A stretch of DNA of 64,000 nt from UBA2991 sp009841435 (GTDB taxonomy: Bacteria; Chloroflexota; Dehalococcoidia; Tepidiformales; Tepidiformaceae). Of the stretch, positions 41,139-49,641 are shown one piece after another. The translations under genes and the position numbers were made by a program. The stretch's first letter is position 1. Each line of letters opens with the position of its first letter. Location of the stretch: assembly GCA_965208185.1 (NCBI GenBank), contig OZ242321.1, forward strand, positions 868,001 through 932,000, written 5' to 3'. A model generated the notes under the pieces. It searched no databases, had not been told where the DNA came from, and saw only the letters and a program-made list of their open reading frames with translations.

Positions 41139-41552
41139 TTATCGGCCCGCCAGGTGAGGCAGAAGCCAGCCGAAAAGACCCACGCAGGGAAGGCCCAGCC
41201 CCACCCACATCCACCAGAGGCGCGTCCAGAGGATGCTGAGGAGCATGACGGGCGCGACCGAGAAGACAACGGCGATGATCGTGAAGACCGCGCTCGGGCT
41301 GGCGAGACCATCCGGCTGGGCGCCGAGATCGGCGACCTCGTAGATGATCGCGGCGACGAGCCCCACGAAGACCCAGCTCAGCACCGAGGCCGTGAGAATC
41401 GGGACGAGGAGGAGCGGTCCGGCAACATCGCGGTCGACCCAGCGCTGGAGAGCCTCGGTGTCGCGGGCGCGGAACACGAGGTAGGTGACGGCCACGCTCG
41501 TCAGCATGGCCATCACGTAGCCCGCCATCGCGCCCGCGATCAGCGCCGCCAT
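41139..41552 (-). CDS. Four-helix membrane protein, unknown
   Basis: 137 aa with four hydrophobic segments (MAGYVMAMLTSVAVTYLVF, PLLLVPILTASVLSWVFVGL, SAVFTIIAVVFSVAPVMLLS, MWVGLGLPCVGLFGWLL). No recognised family. ATG 41552 lies 13 nt inside the end of ispE, so translation is coupled. Only 46 nt separate it from the PHP gene. Confidence 0.7.
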   Translation of the reverse strand: MAALIAGAMAGYVMAMLTSVAVTYLVFRARDTEALQRWVDRDVAGPLLLVPILTASVLSWVFVGLVAAIIYEVADLGAQPDGLASPSAVFTIIAVVFSVAPVMLLSILWTRLWWMWVGLGLPCVGLFGWLLPHLAGR

Positions 41553-42415
41553 AGCGAACCGGCCGTGGCCGTGGGGATGGTCGTGCAGTCGAGCCCGGTG
41601 GCGGCGGCGCGCACGCGGTCGGTCTCGTCGAGAGGCCCGATCCAGAACAGGGTCGGGCCGGCACCGGCGAGGCGGATGGCCTCTCCCGTTCGCGCCTCGA
41701 GCTGCTCCCAGAGACCGGCCAGGCCGGGGAAGCAGTCGAAGGCGACCCGCTCGAAGCTGTTGTAGAGGTCGGCGCCAGTGACCTGAACGGGCAGGCGCCT
41801 GGCCAGAGCCGGGCCGACGGTCGGTTCGTCGACCTGGCCGTCGCGGTCGAGGGCGCGGAAGAGGGTGGCGGTCTTGTTGGGGAGGGTGTCGGGCGGGATG
41901 AAGAGCACGACGCCGTGCCCGGGGAGGTCGGGAAGCGGGGTGACACGCTCGCCGCGACCCTCGACGAGCGCCGTGCCGCCGGCCAGGAAGAACGGCTCGT
42001 CGCTGCCCACCGCGGCGGCGGCTGTCGCCAGCGCGTTCTCGGTGACGCCGGGCCAGTGGCGGGCGAGCAAGCGGAGGACGGTGGCGGCGTCGGAAGCGCC
42101 GCCACCGAGGCCGCCCGCAGCCGGAATACGCTTCACGATGCGGATGCGGAAGGGCTCGGGCTCGCGCCCGAGCGCGCCGGCGAGGGCATCGATTGCCCGC
42201 CAGGCAAGGTTCTGGGGACCGGCGGGGGAGCCGTCGTCAAAGGGACCGGTGTTCTCGATCGACGTGCTTTCGGCAGGCTGCAGCGTGACCTCGTCGGCGA
42301 GGGCGAGGGTCTGGAGGATGCTGGTTAGCTCGTGGTAACCGTCGGCGCGGGTGCCGCCTACTTCGAGGGTGAGGTTGATCTTGGCGGGGGAAAGCCCGGT
42401 AAGCGTGTCAGGCAT
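41540..42415 (-). CDS. ispE: 4-diphosphocytidyl-2-C-methyl-D-erythritol kinase
   Basis: 291 aa GHMP kinase of the MEP isoprenoid pathway. SPAKINLTLEVGGTRADGYH (~9-28) is the substrate motif with catalytic Lys and Asp, KRIPAAGGLGGGASDAATVL (~96-115) is the ATP-binding loop, and RLAGAGPTLFW (~250) is motif 3. Start ATG 42415, 8 nt inside rsmA. The rsmA-ispE order matches the Bacillus subtilis ksgA-ispE neighbourhood. Confidence 0.95.
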   Translation of the reverse strand: MPDTLTGLSPAKINLTLEVGGTRADGYHELTSILQTLALADEVTLQPAESTSIENTGPFDDGSPAGPQNLAWRAIDALAGALGREPEPFRIRIVKRIPAAGGLGGGASDAATVLRLLARHWPGVTENALATAAAAVGSDEPFFLAGGTALVEGRGERVTPLPDLPGHGVVLFIPPDTLPNKTATLFRALDRDGQVDEPTVGPALARRLPVQVTGADLYNSFERVAFDCFPGLAGLWEQLEARTGEAIRLAGAGPTLFWIGPLDETDRVRAAATGLDCTTIPTATAGSLWRR

Positions 42416-43229
42416 GGGAGGCGGAAGCCTCGAAGGCATCGAGGAGGGCGAGCCATTCCGGGATGTCGAGCGTCTCGGGGCGGCGGTGGGAGTCGATGCC
42501 GGCCGCGTCGAGGGCGGGGCGGACGGCGTCGGGGACGTGGCCGGGGGCGCGGGAGAGGGCGTTGTGTATCTGCTTACGGGGGTTGCGGAAGGCTCCCGAT
42601 ACGAGCGCGAAGAAGGCCTCGTCGCGCTCACGGGGAACAAGGGGAGCCTCGCGTAGGGTGAGGCGAACGACGGAGGAGTGGACAGCGGGGGGTGGGTCGA
42701 AGGCGTTGGGAGGGACATCGAAGAGCGGTTTGGGCACGGCGTGGTTCTGGACGGAGATGCCGAGCAGCGAGAGCTTGCCGGGGGCGGCGGTGATCTCGCG
42801 GGCGACTTCACGTTGCACCATCACCACCAGCTCCGTCGGGCGAGGAGAGCCCTCAAGCAGGTGGCGGATGATGGGGTTGGCGGCGAAGTAGGGGAGGTTC
42901 CCGACGACGCTGAAGGGGCGTCCCGCGGGAATGACCTCGGCGAGATCGAGGATGCGGGCGTCGCCTTTGACCAACGTCAGGCGTTGACGGTCGGCGAAGC
43001 GCTGGCGGAGGTGGCCGAGGAGGCGGGGCTCGATCTCGAGCGCGACGACCTCGTGGCCGGCATCCAGCAGCGTTCCGGTGAGCTGGCCCGTGCCGGCGCC
43101 GATCTCGAAGAGGACACCGCCCTCGGGCACCCGCACAGCAGCGGCGATGTCAGCCAGCACGCCGGTATCGACGAGGAAATGCTGCCCGAGCGCCTTGCGG
43201 GCGCGCGGTCCCCGGGATCTTGCGCTCAT
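42408..43229 (-). CDS. rsmA: 16S rRNA dimethyladenosine transferase
   Basis: KsgA, 273 aa, dimethylates two adenines in helix 45 of 16S rRNA. KALGQHFLVDTGVL (~12-25), the SAM motif FEIGAGTGQLT (~41-51), catalytic NLPYFAANP (~114-122) and AFRNPRKQIHNAL (~209) are intact. Start ATG 43229, only 6 nt after a TACCAT box, so probably leaderless. Overlaps ispE. Confidence 0.96.
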   Translation of the reverse strand: MSARSRGPRARKALGQHFLVDTGVLADIAAAVRVPEGGVLFEIGAGTGQLTGTLLDAGHEVVALEIEPRLLGHLRQRFADRQRLTLVKGDARILDLAEVIPAGRPFSVVGNLPYFAANPIIRHLLEGSPRPTELVVMVQREVAREITAAPGKLSLLGISVQNHAVPKPLFDVPPNAFDPPPAVHSSVVRLTLREAPLVPRERDEAFFALVSGAFRNPRKQIHNALSRAPGHVPDAVRPALDAAGIDSHRRPETLDIPEWLALLDAFEASASHA

Positions 43230-43235
43230 GACGCG

Positions 43236-43241
43236 ATGGTA
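43236..43241 (-). promoter_or_regulatory. -10 box, leaderless promoter of rsmA-ispE
   Basis: TACCAT on the minus strand, 6 nt before ATG 43229. Confidence 0.55.
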
Positions 43242-43257
43242 GGCCGGGCTGCGAGGG

Positions 43258-44772
43258 TCAGTCGAGGAGGTAGATGTGGACGTAGCCGGTGTGCCACGGC
43301 TCGGGGGCGTGGTCCATGGGGAAGCCGAGGTCGATGTCGTAGCCGTTGATCAGGCCGCCGGTATCGGCTGCGAGGCACTCGCCATAGCCGGGAACGTAGA
43401 ACCTGGTACCGAGGGGAATGTAGTCCGGGTCGACAGCGCAGATGCCGTATTCGAGGGGTACGCCGGTGAAGGTGATGCCGTAGGCGGGATGGCCGGGGGG
43501 CGCCCACCCGTGCGTGGCGTTGTACCAGGTGGCCCAAACCCGCAGCTTCTCGGTGTAAGGCCCGTCGTAGTCGTCGACGACGACGGGGGAGACGCCGTCG
43601 TCGGCCACGGGGCCGCGGAGGCGCTCGCCGGAGATGGGCTCCGAAAGAACGAGGGCGGAGTGCGGCTCGCGGGAAATCTCCGCGCCGTTCTCGTAGGTCA
43701 CTTCTTCCCAGACCCGTACTTCGCCTGCGGTTCCCTCGATGAAGCGTTCCTCGCCAGGCGCGAGCGTGTGGTCGTCGCGCCAGTAGATGGTTGGCGGGGT
43801 TTGTTCGATGTACTCCTCGATGACCTTCTCGACGAAAAGAACGACAAGCTCCATCTCGGCCACCACGGCTGCGTCGAGGGGATGAGAGATGCGGTCGTGC
43901 TCTCCGAGCTCGACGTCGAGTTGGGCAAGGACCTCCTCGACGCGGTCGGCGGCGATCCGCAACCTGTCGACCTGACCGCCGATGTTGACCGTTATCAGGA
44001 CCCTCGCAGGGAGGGCGGCCACGGCCCGGAAGAGCGCTTCCATGTCGGGGGGTGACGAGCTCGCGATGGGCCTCCAGGCGTTCGGATCGACGAGCACACT
44101 AAGGATTCGGCGAGCGGGAACCGCTTCCAACGCGGGGGCTACCTCGGCTCCCGGTGGAGGCGACGCCGCCGCGATCGAGTCCGTGACGGGCGCCTCGGGG
44201 AGGGCGCGGACGACCTCGATACGGAGGGGCTGCCCATCGGAGGCAGCGGACACCGATCCCGGGCCGAGGCCGTCGAGCTCGTCGCCGGGGGCGGTACGAG
44301 AGCCTTCGACGTAGATGCGGTCACCGTCACCGATTTCCACGTTGGCGAGGGCCAGGGCGCCGGCCACGGTCCGTGCCCGCGTACGCACCTCGATGCGGGC
44401 GCCATCGGCGTGAACCACCACGGGCACGGCCCGCTGGACCGCGAGGGCGGCCTGGTCGCCTCTGCGAGCGACGAGAACACGGTCGCCGGGAGCGAGGTCG
44501 AGCGCGGCGGCAGCGAGTGCTTCCTGCTCGTCGCCGAAGGTGGAGCGCACCTGCACCGTCGTGTCGCCCGTCACCAGGGTGACGTTCTGGATGGGGAAGA
44601 GCTGGAAGGCGAGCACAACCAGGAGCGCCACCACGAGCATGGCCGCCGCGTGCCGGCGACCCCGGGTGGAGCGCGAGTACTCGATGGGATCGAAACCGCC
44701 GAAGGGCCGTCCGATCATCGGCGGGGGATCGATGGTGGGGCGGGGGCGAAGCAGGCTACGGTCCAAGGGCAC
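43258..44772 (-). CDS. DUF348-G5-3D domain protein (YabE/RpfB-like)
   Basis: 504 aa from GTG 44772 behind GGGGAGGGGG. Order: basic N-terminus, one membrane anchor (~45-65), two DUF348 repeats (VTLVTGDTTVQVRSTFG and VPVVVHADGARIEVRTRA), a long middle, a G5 domain around EERFIEGTAGEVRVWEEVTYENG-like residues, and a C-terminal 3D domain (LRVWATWYNATHGW, PLGTRFYVPGYG, AADTGG, GYDIDLGF) with its conserved Asp residues. 3D domains are probably lytic transglycosylase or cell-wall-active. In B. subtilis yabE also lies beside ksgA, so the synteny agrees. Confidence 0.85.
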   Translation of the reverse strand: MPLDRSLLRPRPTIDPPPMIGRPFGGFDPIEYSRSTRGRRHAAAMLVVALLVVLAFQLFPIQNVTLVTGDTTVQVRSTFGDEQEALAAAALDLAPGDRVLVARRGDQAALAVQRAVPVVVHADGARIEVRTRARTVAGALALANVEIGDGDRIYVEGSRTAPGDELDGLGPGSVSAASDGQPLRIEVVRALPEAPVTDSIAAASPPPGAEVAPALEAVPARRILSVLVDPNAWRPIASSSPPDMEALFRAVAALPARVLITVNIGGQVDRLRIAADRVEEVLAQLDVELGEHDRISHPLDAAVVAEMELVVLFVEKVIEEYIEQTPPTIYWRDDHTLAPGEERFIEGTAGEVRVWEEVTYENGAEISREPHSALVLSEPISGERLRGPVADDGVSPVVVDDYDGPYTEKLRVWATWYNATHGWAPPGHPAYGITFTGVPLEYGICAVDPDYIPLGTRFYVPGYGECLAADTGGLINGYDIDLGFPMDHAPEPWHTGYVHIYLLD

Positions 44773-44822
44773 CCCCTCCCCTGTAGCCGCCCACGCGTGG
44801 ACGGCTCGTGAAGTCCGGCAAC

Positions 44823-45093
44823 GACCGTGCACCCGTCGTCGAAGTGAATGCCAGGCTTGCACCGCGCGAGCCAGCTCGGACCCGGCGATTCTGCGGCGCC
44901 CGGAGCGTTCTACTTATGGCTGCTTCCTTCCGGACCTGACCAGGTTCGTAGTGCTCCGCCGCGCAGGACCAGATCGTCAACGCCGCTTTGCGAAGGCAGT
45001 CCCCGGAGAGACGACCCCTCGGACGGGAATTCAGCCCCGCTGGAGCGGTTTGCGGGTTACAGGGCACCGCTAGCTCCCCGCCTAGCACGGCCG
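44823..45093 (-). ncRNA. ffs: Signal recognition particle RNA, large type
   Basis: The S-domain core GTCAGGTCCGGAAGGAAGC is at about 44923-44940 (minus). Upstream, GTGCTAGGCGGGGAGCTAGC, GTGCCCTGTAA and GTTGACG match the Alu-domain part of B. subtilis scRNA in order, and the ends close as CCGTGC...GCACGG. The length of about 271 nt therefore marks the large RNA with an Alu domain, not the ~100-nt short form. The ends are estimated from the closing helix. Confidence 0.92.
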
Positions 45094-45141
45094 GGCGCGT
45101 ACCGTACGTAACAACATCTTACGGGTCAACGGAAGCGTAAT

Positions 45142-45687
45142 TCAGGCGGTTCCGTTCGAATCGTCCTGGGGGCGAATGACGACCAGTTCGGCGCCCTCCT
45201 CGACCTGTTCATCAACGACCGCCCCGACGCGCTCGACCACCCCGGCAGCCGGAGCGCGCAGTTCGTTATTCATCTTCATCGACTCGATAACGACAAGGAC
45301 GTCCCCCGCCTCGACCTCCGCTCCTGGCTCGGTGCGCACCTCGAGGACGTTCCCGGTCATCGGCGCATTGATGCGGACGATTCCGTCGCCAGCGGCGGCA
45401 GCAGCGGCGGCCATGCTGGCGGCTCGGCGGCCGCGTCCGATCTGGATGTGGTAGGTGCGCCGTCCGATCGTGACGTCGACGGCGCTGCCCCGGCGCTCGA
45501 TGTAGAGCTCGACGGGGTGGTTATCGAGCATGACGACGTGCAGGCCGGCGCGCACGTGCTGCATCTCGGCGAACTGCCACTCGCCATCGGCGTGCAGGCG
45601 CACTCGCGCCGCGCCGCCGCCGTTCAAGCGTTCCAGTTCGGCCTCGATCGGCTGGTCGTCAACCTGGATCAGATACTTTTCGGCCAT
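45142..45687 (-). CDS. Biotin carboxyl carrier protein of acyl-CoA carboxylase
   Basis: 181 aa. The C-terminal biotinyl domain (~105-175) has PMTGNVLEV and ESMKMNNEL, with the Lys that is biotinylated by BirA. The N-terminal ~100 residues form an extra beta-rich domain (YLIQVDDQPIEAELE, VDVTIGRRTYHIQIG), like the BT domain of propionyl/methylcrotonyl-CoA carboxylases. It overlaps the biotin carboxylase gene by 19 nt. No carboxyltransferase subunit gene is present nearby. Confidence 0.88.
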   Translation of the reverse strand: MAEKYLIQVDDQPIEAELERLNGGGAARVRLHADGEWQFAEMQHVRAGLHVVMLDNHPVELYIERRGSAVDVTIGRRTYHIQIGRGRRAASMAAAAAAAGDGIVRINAPMTGNVLEVRTEPGAEVEAGDVLVVIESMKMNNELRAPAAGVVERVGAVVDEQVEEGAELVVIRPQDDSNGTA

Positions 45688-47174
45688 CGTCCCATCGCTT
45701 GCTGTCTCCAGGCGGAGGGCGCCTGGCGCTGGTTGCGCCCGTCAGGGGCGGCAACCAGGGAGCGTCCCTCGCCGGAGAGCGTGAGGAGGGCGGCAATTGC
45801 GGCCGCCTCACGCAGTGGCTCCTCGGAGTGGCGACCCGCCACCTGGTGGCGGTCGAGGAAGTCGGTGTCGAGCCGACCCTCGACGAAGGCCGGAAGATCG
45901 AGAATCTCGAGGAGGTAGGGGATGTTGGTAGCGACGCCGACGACGCGGGACTCCTGGAGGGCGCGGATCATGCGGGTGCGAGCATCCTCGCGGTCGGTGC
46001 CCCAGGCGGTCACCTTGGCGAGAAGGGAGTCGTAGTAGGGCGTCACCTCGAACCCGTCGTGCAGGCAGCTCTCGACGCGGATGCCGGGACCGGCGGGCTC
46101 ACGGGAGAAGACGATGCGCCCAACCGACGGCAGGAAGCCGTTCTGGGGATCCTCGGCGACGATGCGGCACTCGATCGCCCAGCCGCGCATGATGAGGTCG
46201 CTCTCGTCGTAGGGAAGCTCAAAGCCGCTGGCGACGATGATCTGGTCCTTCACGATGTCGACGCCGGTCGTCATCTCGGTCACCGGATGCTCAACCTGGA
46301 GGCGGGCGTTCACCTCGAGGAAGTAGTACTGCTCGTCCTCGGTCAGGAGGAACTCGACCGTACCGGCGCTGCGGTAGCCGGCGGCGCGGGCGACGCGCAC
46401 CGCCGCACGGTTGAGGGCGCGGCGCAGCTCGGGCCCGACGACGACGGACGGGGTCTCCTCGATGATCTTCTGGTGGCGGCGCTGGATGGAGCACTCGCGC
46501 TCGCCCAGAGGAATCACGTTCCCGAAGGTGTCGGCGATGATCTGCACTTCGATATGGCGCACGCCCTGCATCTGCTTTTCGAGATAGAGCGTGCCGTCGC
46601 TGAAGGCGGCCTCGGCCTCGCGGCTGGCCAGGGCGAGGGCGCGGGGCAAGTCTTCCTCTCGCTCCACGAAGCGGATACCGCGCCCGCCGCCGCCCGCCGC
46701 CGCCTTGATGGCGATCGGGTAGCCGATCTCGCGCGCGAGCTCGGGGGCGTCGTCGTGCGACTCGAGCGGATCGGTTCCGGGCACCAGCGGCACGCCGACG
46801 CTGGCGGCCAGGGAGCGCGCCGCATTCTTGTCGCCAAGCAGCCGCATGGCTGCGGCGGAGGGTCCGATGAAGGTGAGGCCCGCCTCCTCGCAGGCCTCTG
46901 CGAAGTCGGCGTTCTCGGCGAGGAAGCCATAGCCGGGGTGGATGGCGTCGGCGCCGCAGGCGACGGCAATGTCGATGATGCGTTCACCGTTGAGGTAGCT
47001 GTCGGCAGCTTCAGGGCGACCGACGAGGTAGGCCTCGTCCGCATAGCGAACGTGACGGGAAAGACGGTCGACCTCGGAGTAGATTGCAACCGAGGCGATC
47101 CCGAGATCGTGCAGTCCACGCACGATCCGCAACGCGATCTCTCCGCGGTTGGCGATCAGAACCTTTTGGAGCAT
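45669..47174 (-). CDS. accC: Biotin carboxylase subunit of acyl-CoA carboxylase
   Basis: 501 aa ATP-grasp biotin carboxylase. Start ATG 47174 with GAGAGGG upstream. VLIANRGEIALRIVR at the start, ATP loop IKAAAGGGGRGIRFV (~155-169), HIEVQIIADTFGN (~205), metal-binding FLEVNARLQVEHPVTE (~283-298) and a C-terminal cap. It carboxylates biotin on the carrier protein encoded just downstream. Substrate specificity is set by the missing carboxyltransferase, so acetyl- versus propionyl-CoA cannot be decided. Confidence 0.93.
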   Translation of the reverse strand: MLQKVLIANRGEIALRIVRGLHDLGIASVAIYSEVDRLSRHVRYADEAYLVGRPEAADSYLNGERIIDIAVACGADAIHPGYGFLAENADFAEACEEAGLTFIGPSAAAMRLLGDKNAARSLAASVGVPLVPGTDPLESHDDAPELAREIGYPIAIKAAAGGGGRGIRFVEREEDLPRALALASREAEAAFSDGTLYLEKQMQGVRHIEVQIIADTFGNVIPLGERECSIQRRHQKIIEETPSVVVGPELRRALNRAAVRVARAAGYRSAGTVEFLLTEDEQYYFLEVNARLQVEHPVTEMTTGVDIVKDQIIVASGFELPYDESDLIMRGWAIECRIVAEDPQNGFLPSVGRIVFSREPAGPGIRVESCLHDGFEVTPYYDSLLAKVTAWGTDREDARTRMIRALQESRVVGVATNIPYLLEILDLPAFVEGRLDTDFLDRHQVAGRHSEEPLREAAAIAALLTLSGEGRSLVAAPDGRNQRQAPSAWRQQAMGRWPKSI

Positions 47175-47281
47175 CCAACCCTCTCTGCGCAACACGCCGG
47201 GTCAATCAGCTTAGCGGGTTGAGATGAGCGCCGAAACACGCAGTCCTTTCCCTGTTTGTGGTCCCGCCGTGGGCGAGGACG

Positions 47282-47287
47282 TACGCT
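47282..47287 (+). promoter_or_regulatory. -10 box, leaderless promoter of mutS2
   Basis: TACGCT, 6 nt before ATG 47294. It supports that start over the in-frame GTG at 47258. Confidence 0.55.
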
Positions 47288-47293
47288 GAGGCC

Positions 47294-49639
47294 ATGAACG
47301 ACCACACCCTGCGCGTGCTGGAGTTCGACAAAGTGCGGGCGATGCTGGCGGGTGAGACCGCCTTCAGCCTGGGCCGGGAGCTGGCGCTTGCGCTTGAACC
47401 GGAGCGCGAGCACGAAACCGTCCTGGCGCTGCAGGCCGAGACCGCAGAGATGACGGCCATCGACCAGATGGGCCTCGACGTGCCCCTCGGGGGCATGCGG
47501 GACCTGCGGCCGCTGGTACACGCCGCCACGATCGGGCAGGCGCTCGAACCCACCGATCTGCAGGAGGCGGCGGGCGCCTTCGACACCGCCCGGCGGGCGC
47601 GGCAGCTCGCCGAACGGCTTGCCGAGCAGACGCCGCGCATCGCGACCATCGCGGAAGCGATCGCGGACTTCGGGTTGTTCATCGCCGAGGTACAGCGTGC
47701 GATCACGCCGCGGGGCGCGGTCGCCGACGATGCGAGCCCGGAGCTGGCGGCCGTTCGCCGAGAGCTCCGGGTGGCGCACGGACGGCTCGAGCAGCGCGCT
47801 CGGGCCGCACTGGGCGACGCAGTCCGGCGGGGCGTGGCGCAGGAGGAGCTGCTAACCGAGCGGAACGGCCGCATGGTCATCCCCGTGAAGGCGGACTTCC
47901 GAGGACAACTTCCCGGCATCGTCCACGACGTGTCATCGAGCGGGGCGACGGTGTTCCTCGAGCCGATGAGCGTGGTCGAGACCGGCAACGAGGTGCGCGA
48001 GCTGCAACTCGCCGAGGAGCGCGAGGAGCGCCGCGTGCTCCTGCAACTCTCGGCAATGGTGGGAGAGCGCGAGGACGAAGCGCTGGCAACGCTGGAGGCG
48101 ATGGCCCGGCTCGACCTCTTGCGAGCGAAGGTGCTGCTGGGGAAACGGCTGAGCGCGGACCTGCCGCGCGCGGACGGCGACGACTCCTGGCTGGGCCAGT
48201 GGGGCGACACGTCGCTCGTGCGGGCGCGCCACCCGCTGCTGAAGGGGAACGTCGTCCCGTTCGACCTCGACCTGAGCGAGGAAGCGCCGGGGCTGCTGAT
48301 CACCGGTCCGAACACGGGCGGCAAGACGGTCGCGCTGAAGACCGTGGGGCTGCTCACGCTGATGGCGCAGGCGGGTCTGCCCGTCCCCTGCGACGAGGGC
48401 AGCCGCTTCGTGACCTACGGGGCGATCCACGCCGACATCGGCGATGAGCAGTCGATCGAGCAGTCGCTCTCGACGTTCTCGTCGCACATGCGCACGGTGG
48501 GCGGGATCCTGGAAGCGGCAGCGCCCGGAACGCTCGTGCTGCTTGATGAGCTCGGAGCAGGCACGGATCCGGAGGAGGGCGCAGCGCTTTCGCGGGCGGT
48601 CCTCGAAACGCTGCTGGACCGCGGCTGCACGATCATCGCGACGACACACCACGGGGAACTTAAGACGTTCGCGCAGGAGGAGCCGCGCCTGCGTAACGCC
48701 TCCGTGGAGTTCGACCTGCAGACGCTGAGCCCGACGTTCCACCTCACGATCGGGCTGCCGGGACAGTCGAACGCGATCGCGATCGCGCGACGGCTGGGCA
48801 TCGACGAGGGCGTACTCGAGCGGGCGGAGGAGCGCGTCGCGCCGGAGACGCGGGAGCTGGACGGGCTGCTGGACGAGGCGCGCCGGGAGCGAGCCGGCGC
48901 CGCCGAGGCGCGCAGTCGCGAGGAGGCGGCGCGGCGCGAAACGGAAGAGCTGCGCCATCAGCTGGCGGAGCAGCACCGTACGATCGAAACGGAACGCGAG
49001 GCGATCCTGGGGCGGGCCCGACGAGAGGGCGAGGCGCTCGTCGCGCGGGCGCAGCGCGAACTGGAGCGGCTGGAGCGTCGCGAACGTGAGCGCACCGTCG
49101 ACCGGGAGGCGGCAGAGCGCCTGCAGGCGCTCGACGCGGAGATCGAGGCGGCGGGCAAGCAGGCGACGGAGCGGGCAACCGCCTGGCTCGACCAGGTCTC
49201 GCCGGGCGACGTCGTTCGCGTACGGGACATCCCGCAGCAGGGGGAGGCGGTGACGGGCGTGGGGGCGGATGGGCGCGTGGAGGTGCGGTTCGGTTCGATG
49301 CGGATGAAGGTTTCGGTCGACCGCATCGAGCGGACGGAACCGAAGCTCACGCCGCCCGCCAGGAAGACGGTGGACCTGCCCCCCGTGAGCGCGGTCGCGG
49401 CGGAACTCGACCTGCGGGGTCAGCGGGCGGAAGAGGCCGTCCTCAACTTCGAAGGGCACCTCGACGACGCATTCCGGGCGGGGTTGCCCTCGATCCGCAT
49501 CATCCACGGGAAGGGCACGGGGGCGCTGCGCGCCGCCATCCGCGAGGCGCTCGCTCGCCACCCGCTGGTGCGTCGCTACGAGACGGCGCCGCCGCAGGAA
49601 GGCGGCGACGGCGTGACCATCGCCGTCCTGGCGGGCTGA
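47294..49639 (+). CDS. mutS2: Endonuclease MutS2 with Smr domain
   Basis: 781 aa from ATG 47294 (MNDHTLRVLEFDKVRAML, the usual MutS2 opening). MutS clamp/lever region (~1-320), ATPase with Walker A GPNTGGKTVAL (~337), LLDELGAGTDPEEGAAL (~418) and ATTHHGELK, coiled coil rich in Arg/Glu (~510-640), KOW-like segment, and C-terminal Smr endonuclease domain (ELDLRGQRAEEA, IIHGKGTGALR). It lacks the mismatch-recognition domain; roles are anti-recombination or ribosome rescue. rarA follows 2 nt later. Confidence 0.95.
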   Translation: MNDHTLRVLEFDKVRAMLAGETAFSLGRELALALEPEREHETVLALQAETAEMTAIDQMGLDVPLGGMRDLRPLVHAATIGQALEPTDLQEAAGAFDTARRARQLAERLAEQTPRIATIAEAIADFGLFIAEVQRAITPRGAVADDASPELAAVRRELRVAHGRLEQRARAALGDAVRRGVAQEELLTERNGRMVIPVKADFRGQLPGIVHDVSSSGATVFLEPMSVVETGNEVRELQLAEEREERRVLLQLSAMVGEREDEALATLEAMARLDLLRAKVLLGKRLSADLPRADGDDSWLGQWGDTSLVRARHPLLKGNVVPFDLDLSEEAPGLLITGPNTGGKTVALKTVGLLTLMAQAGLPVPCDEGSRFVTYGAIHADIGDEQSIEQSLSTFSSHMRTVGGILEAAAPGTLVLLDELGAGTDPEEGAALSRAVLETLLDRGCTIIATTHHGELKTFAQEEPRLRNASVEFDLQTLSPTFHLTIGLPGQSNAIAIARRLGIDEGVLERAEERVAPETRELDGLLDEARRERAGAAEARSREEAARRETEELRHQLAEQHRTIETEREAILGRARREGEALVARAQRELERLERRERERTVDREAAERLQALDAEIEAAGKQATERATAWLDQVSPGDVVRVRDIPQQGEAVTGVGADGRVEVRFGSMRMKVSVDRIERTEPKLTPPARKTVDLPPVSAVAAELDLRGQRAEEAVLNFEGHLDDAFRAGLPSIRIIHGKGTGALRAAIREALARHPLVRRYETAPPQEGGDGVTIAVLAG

Positions 49640-49641
49640 CG

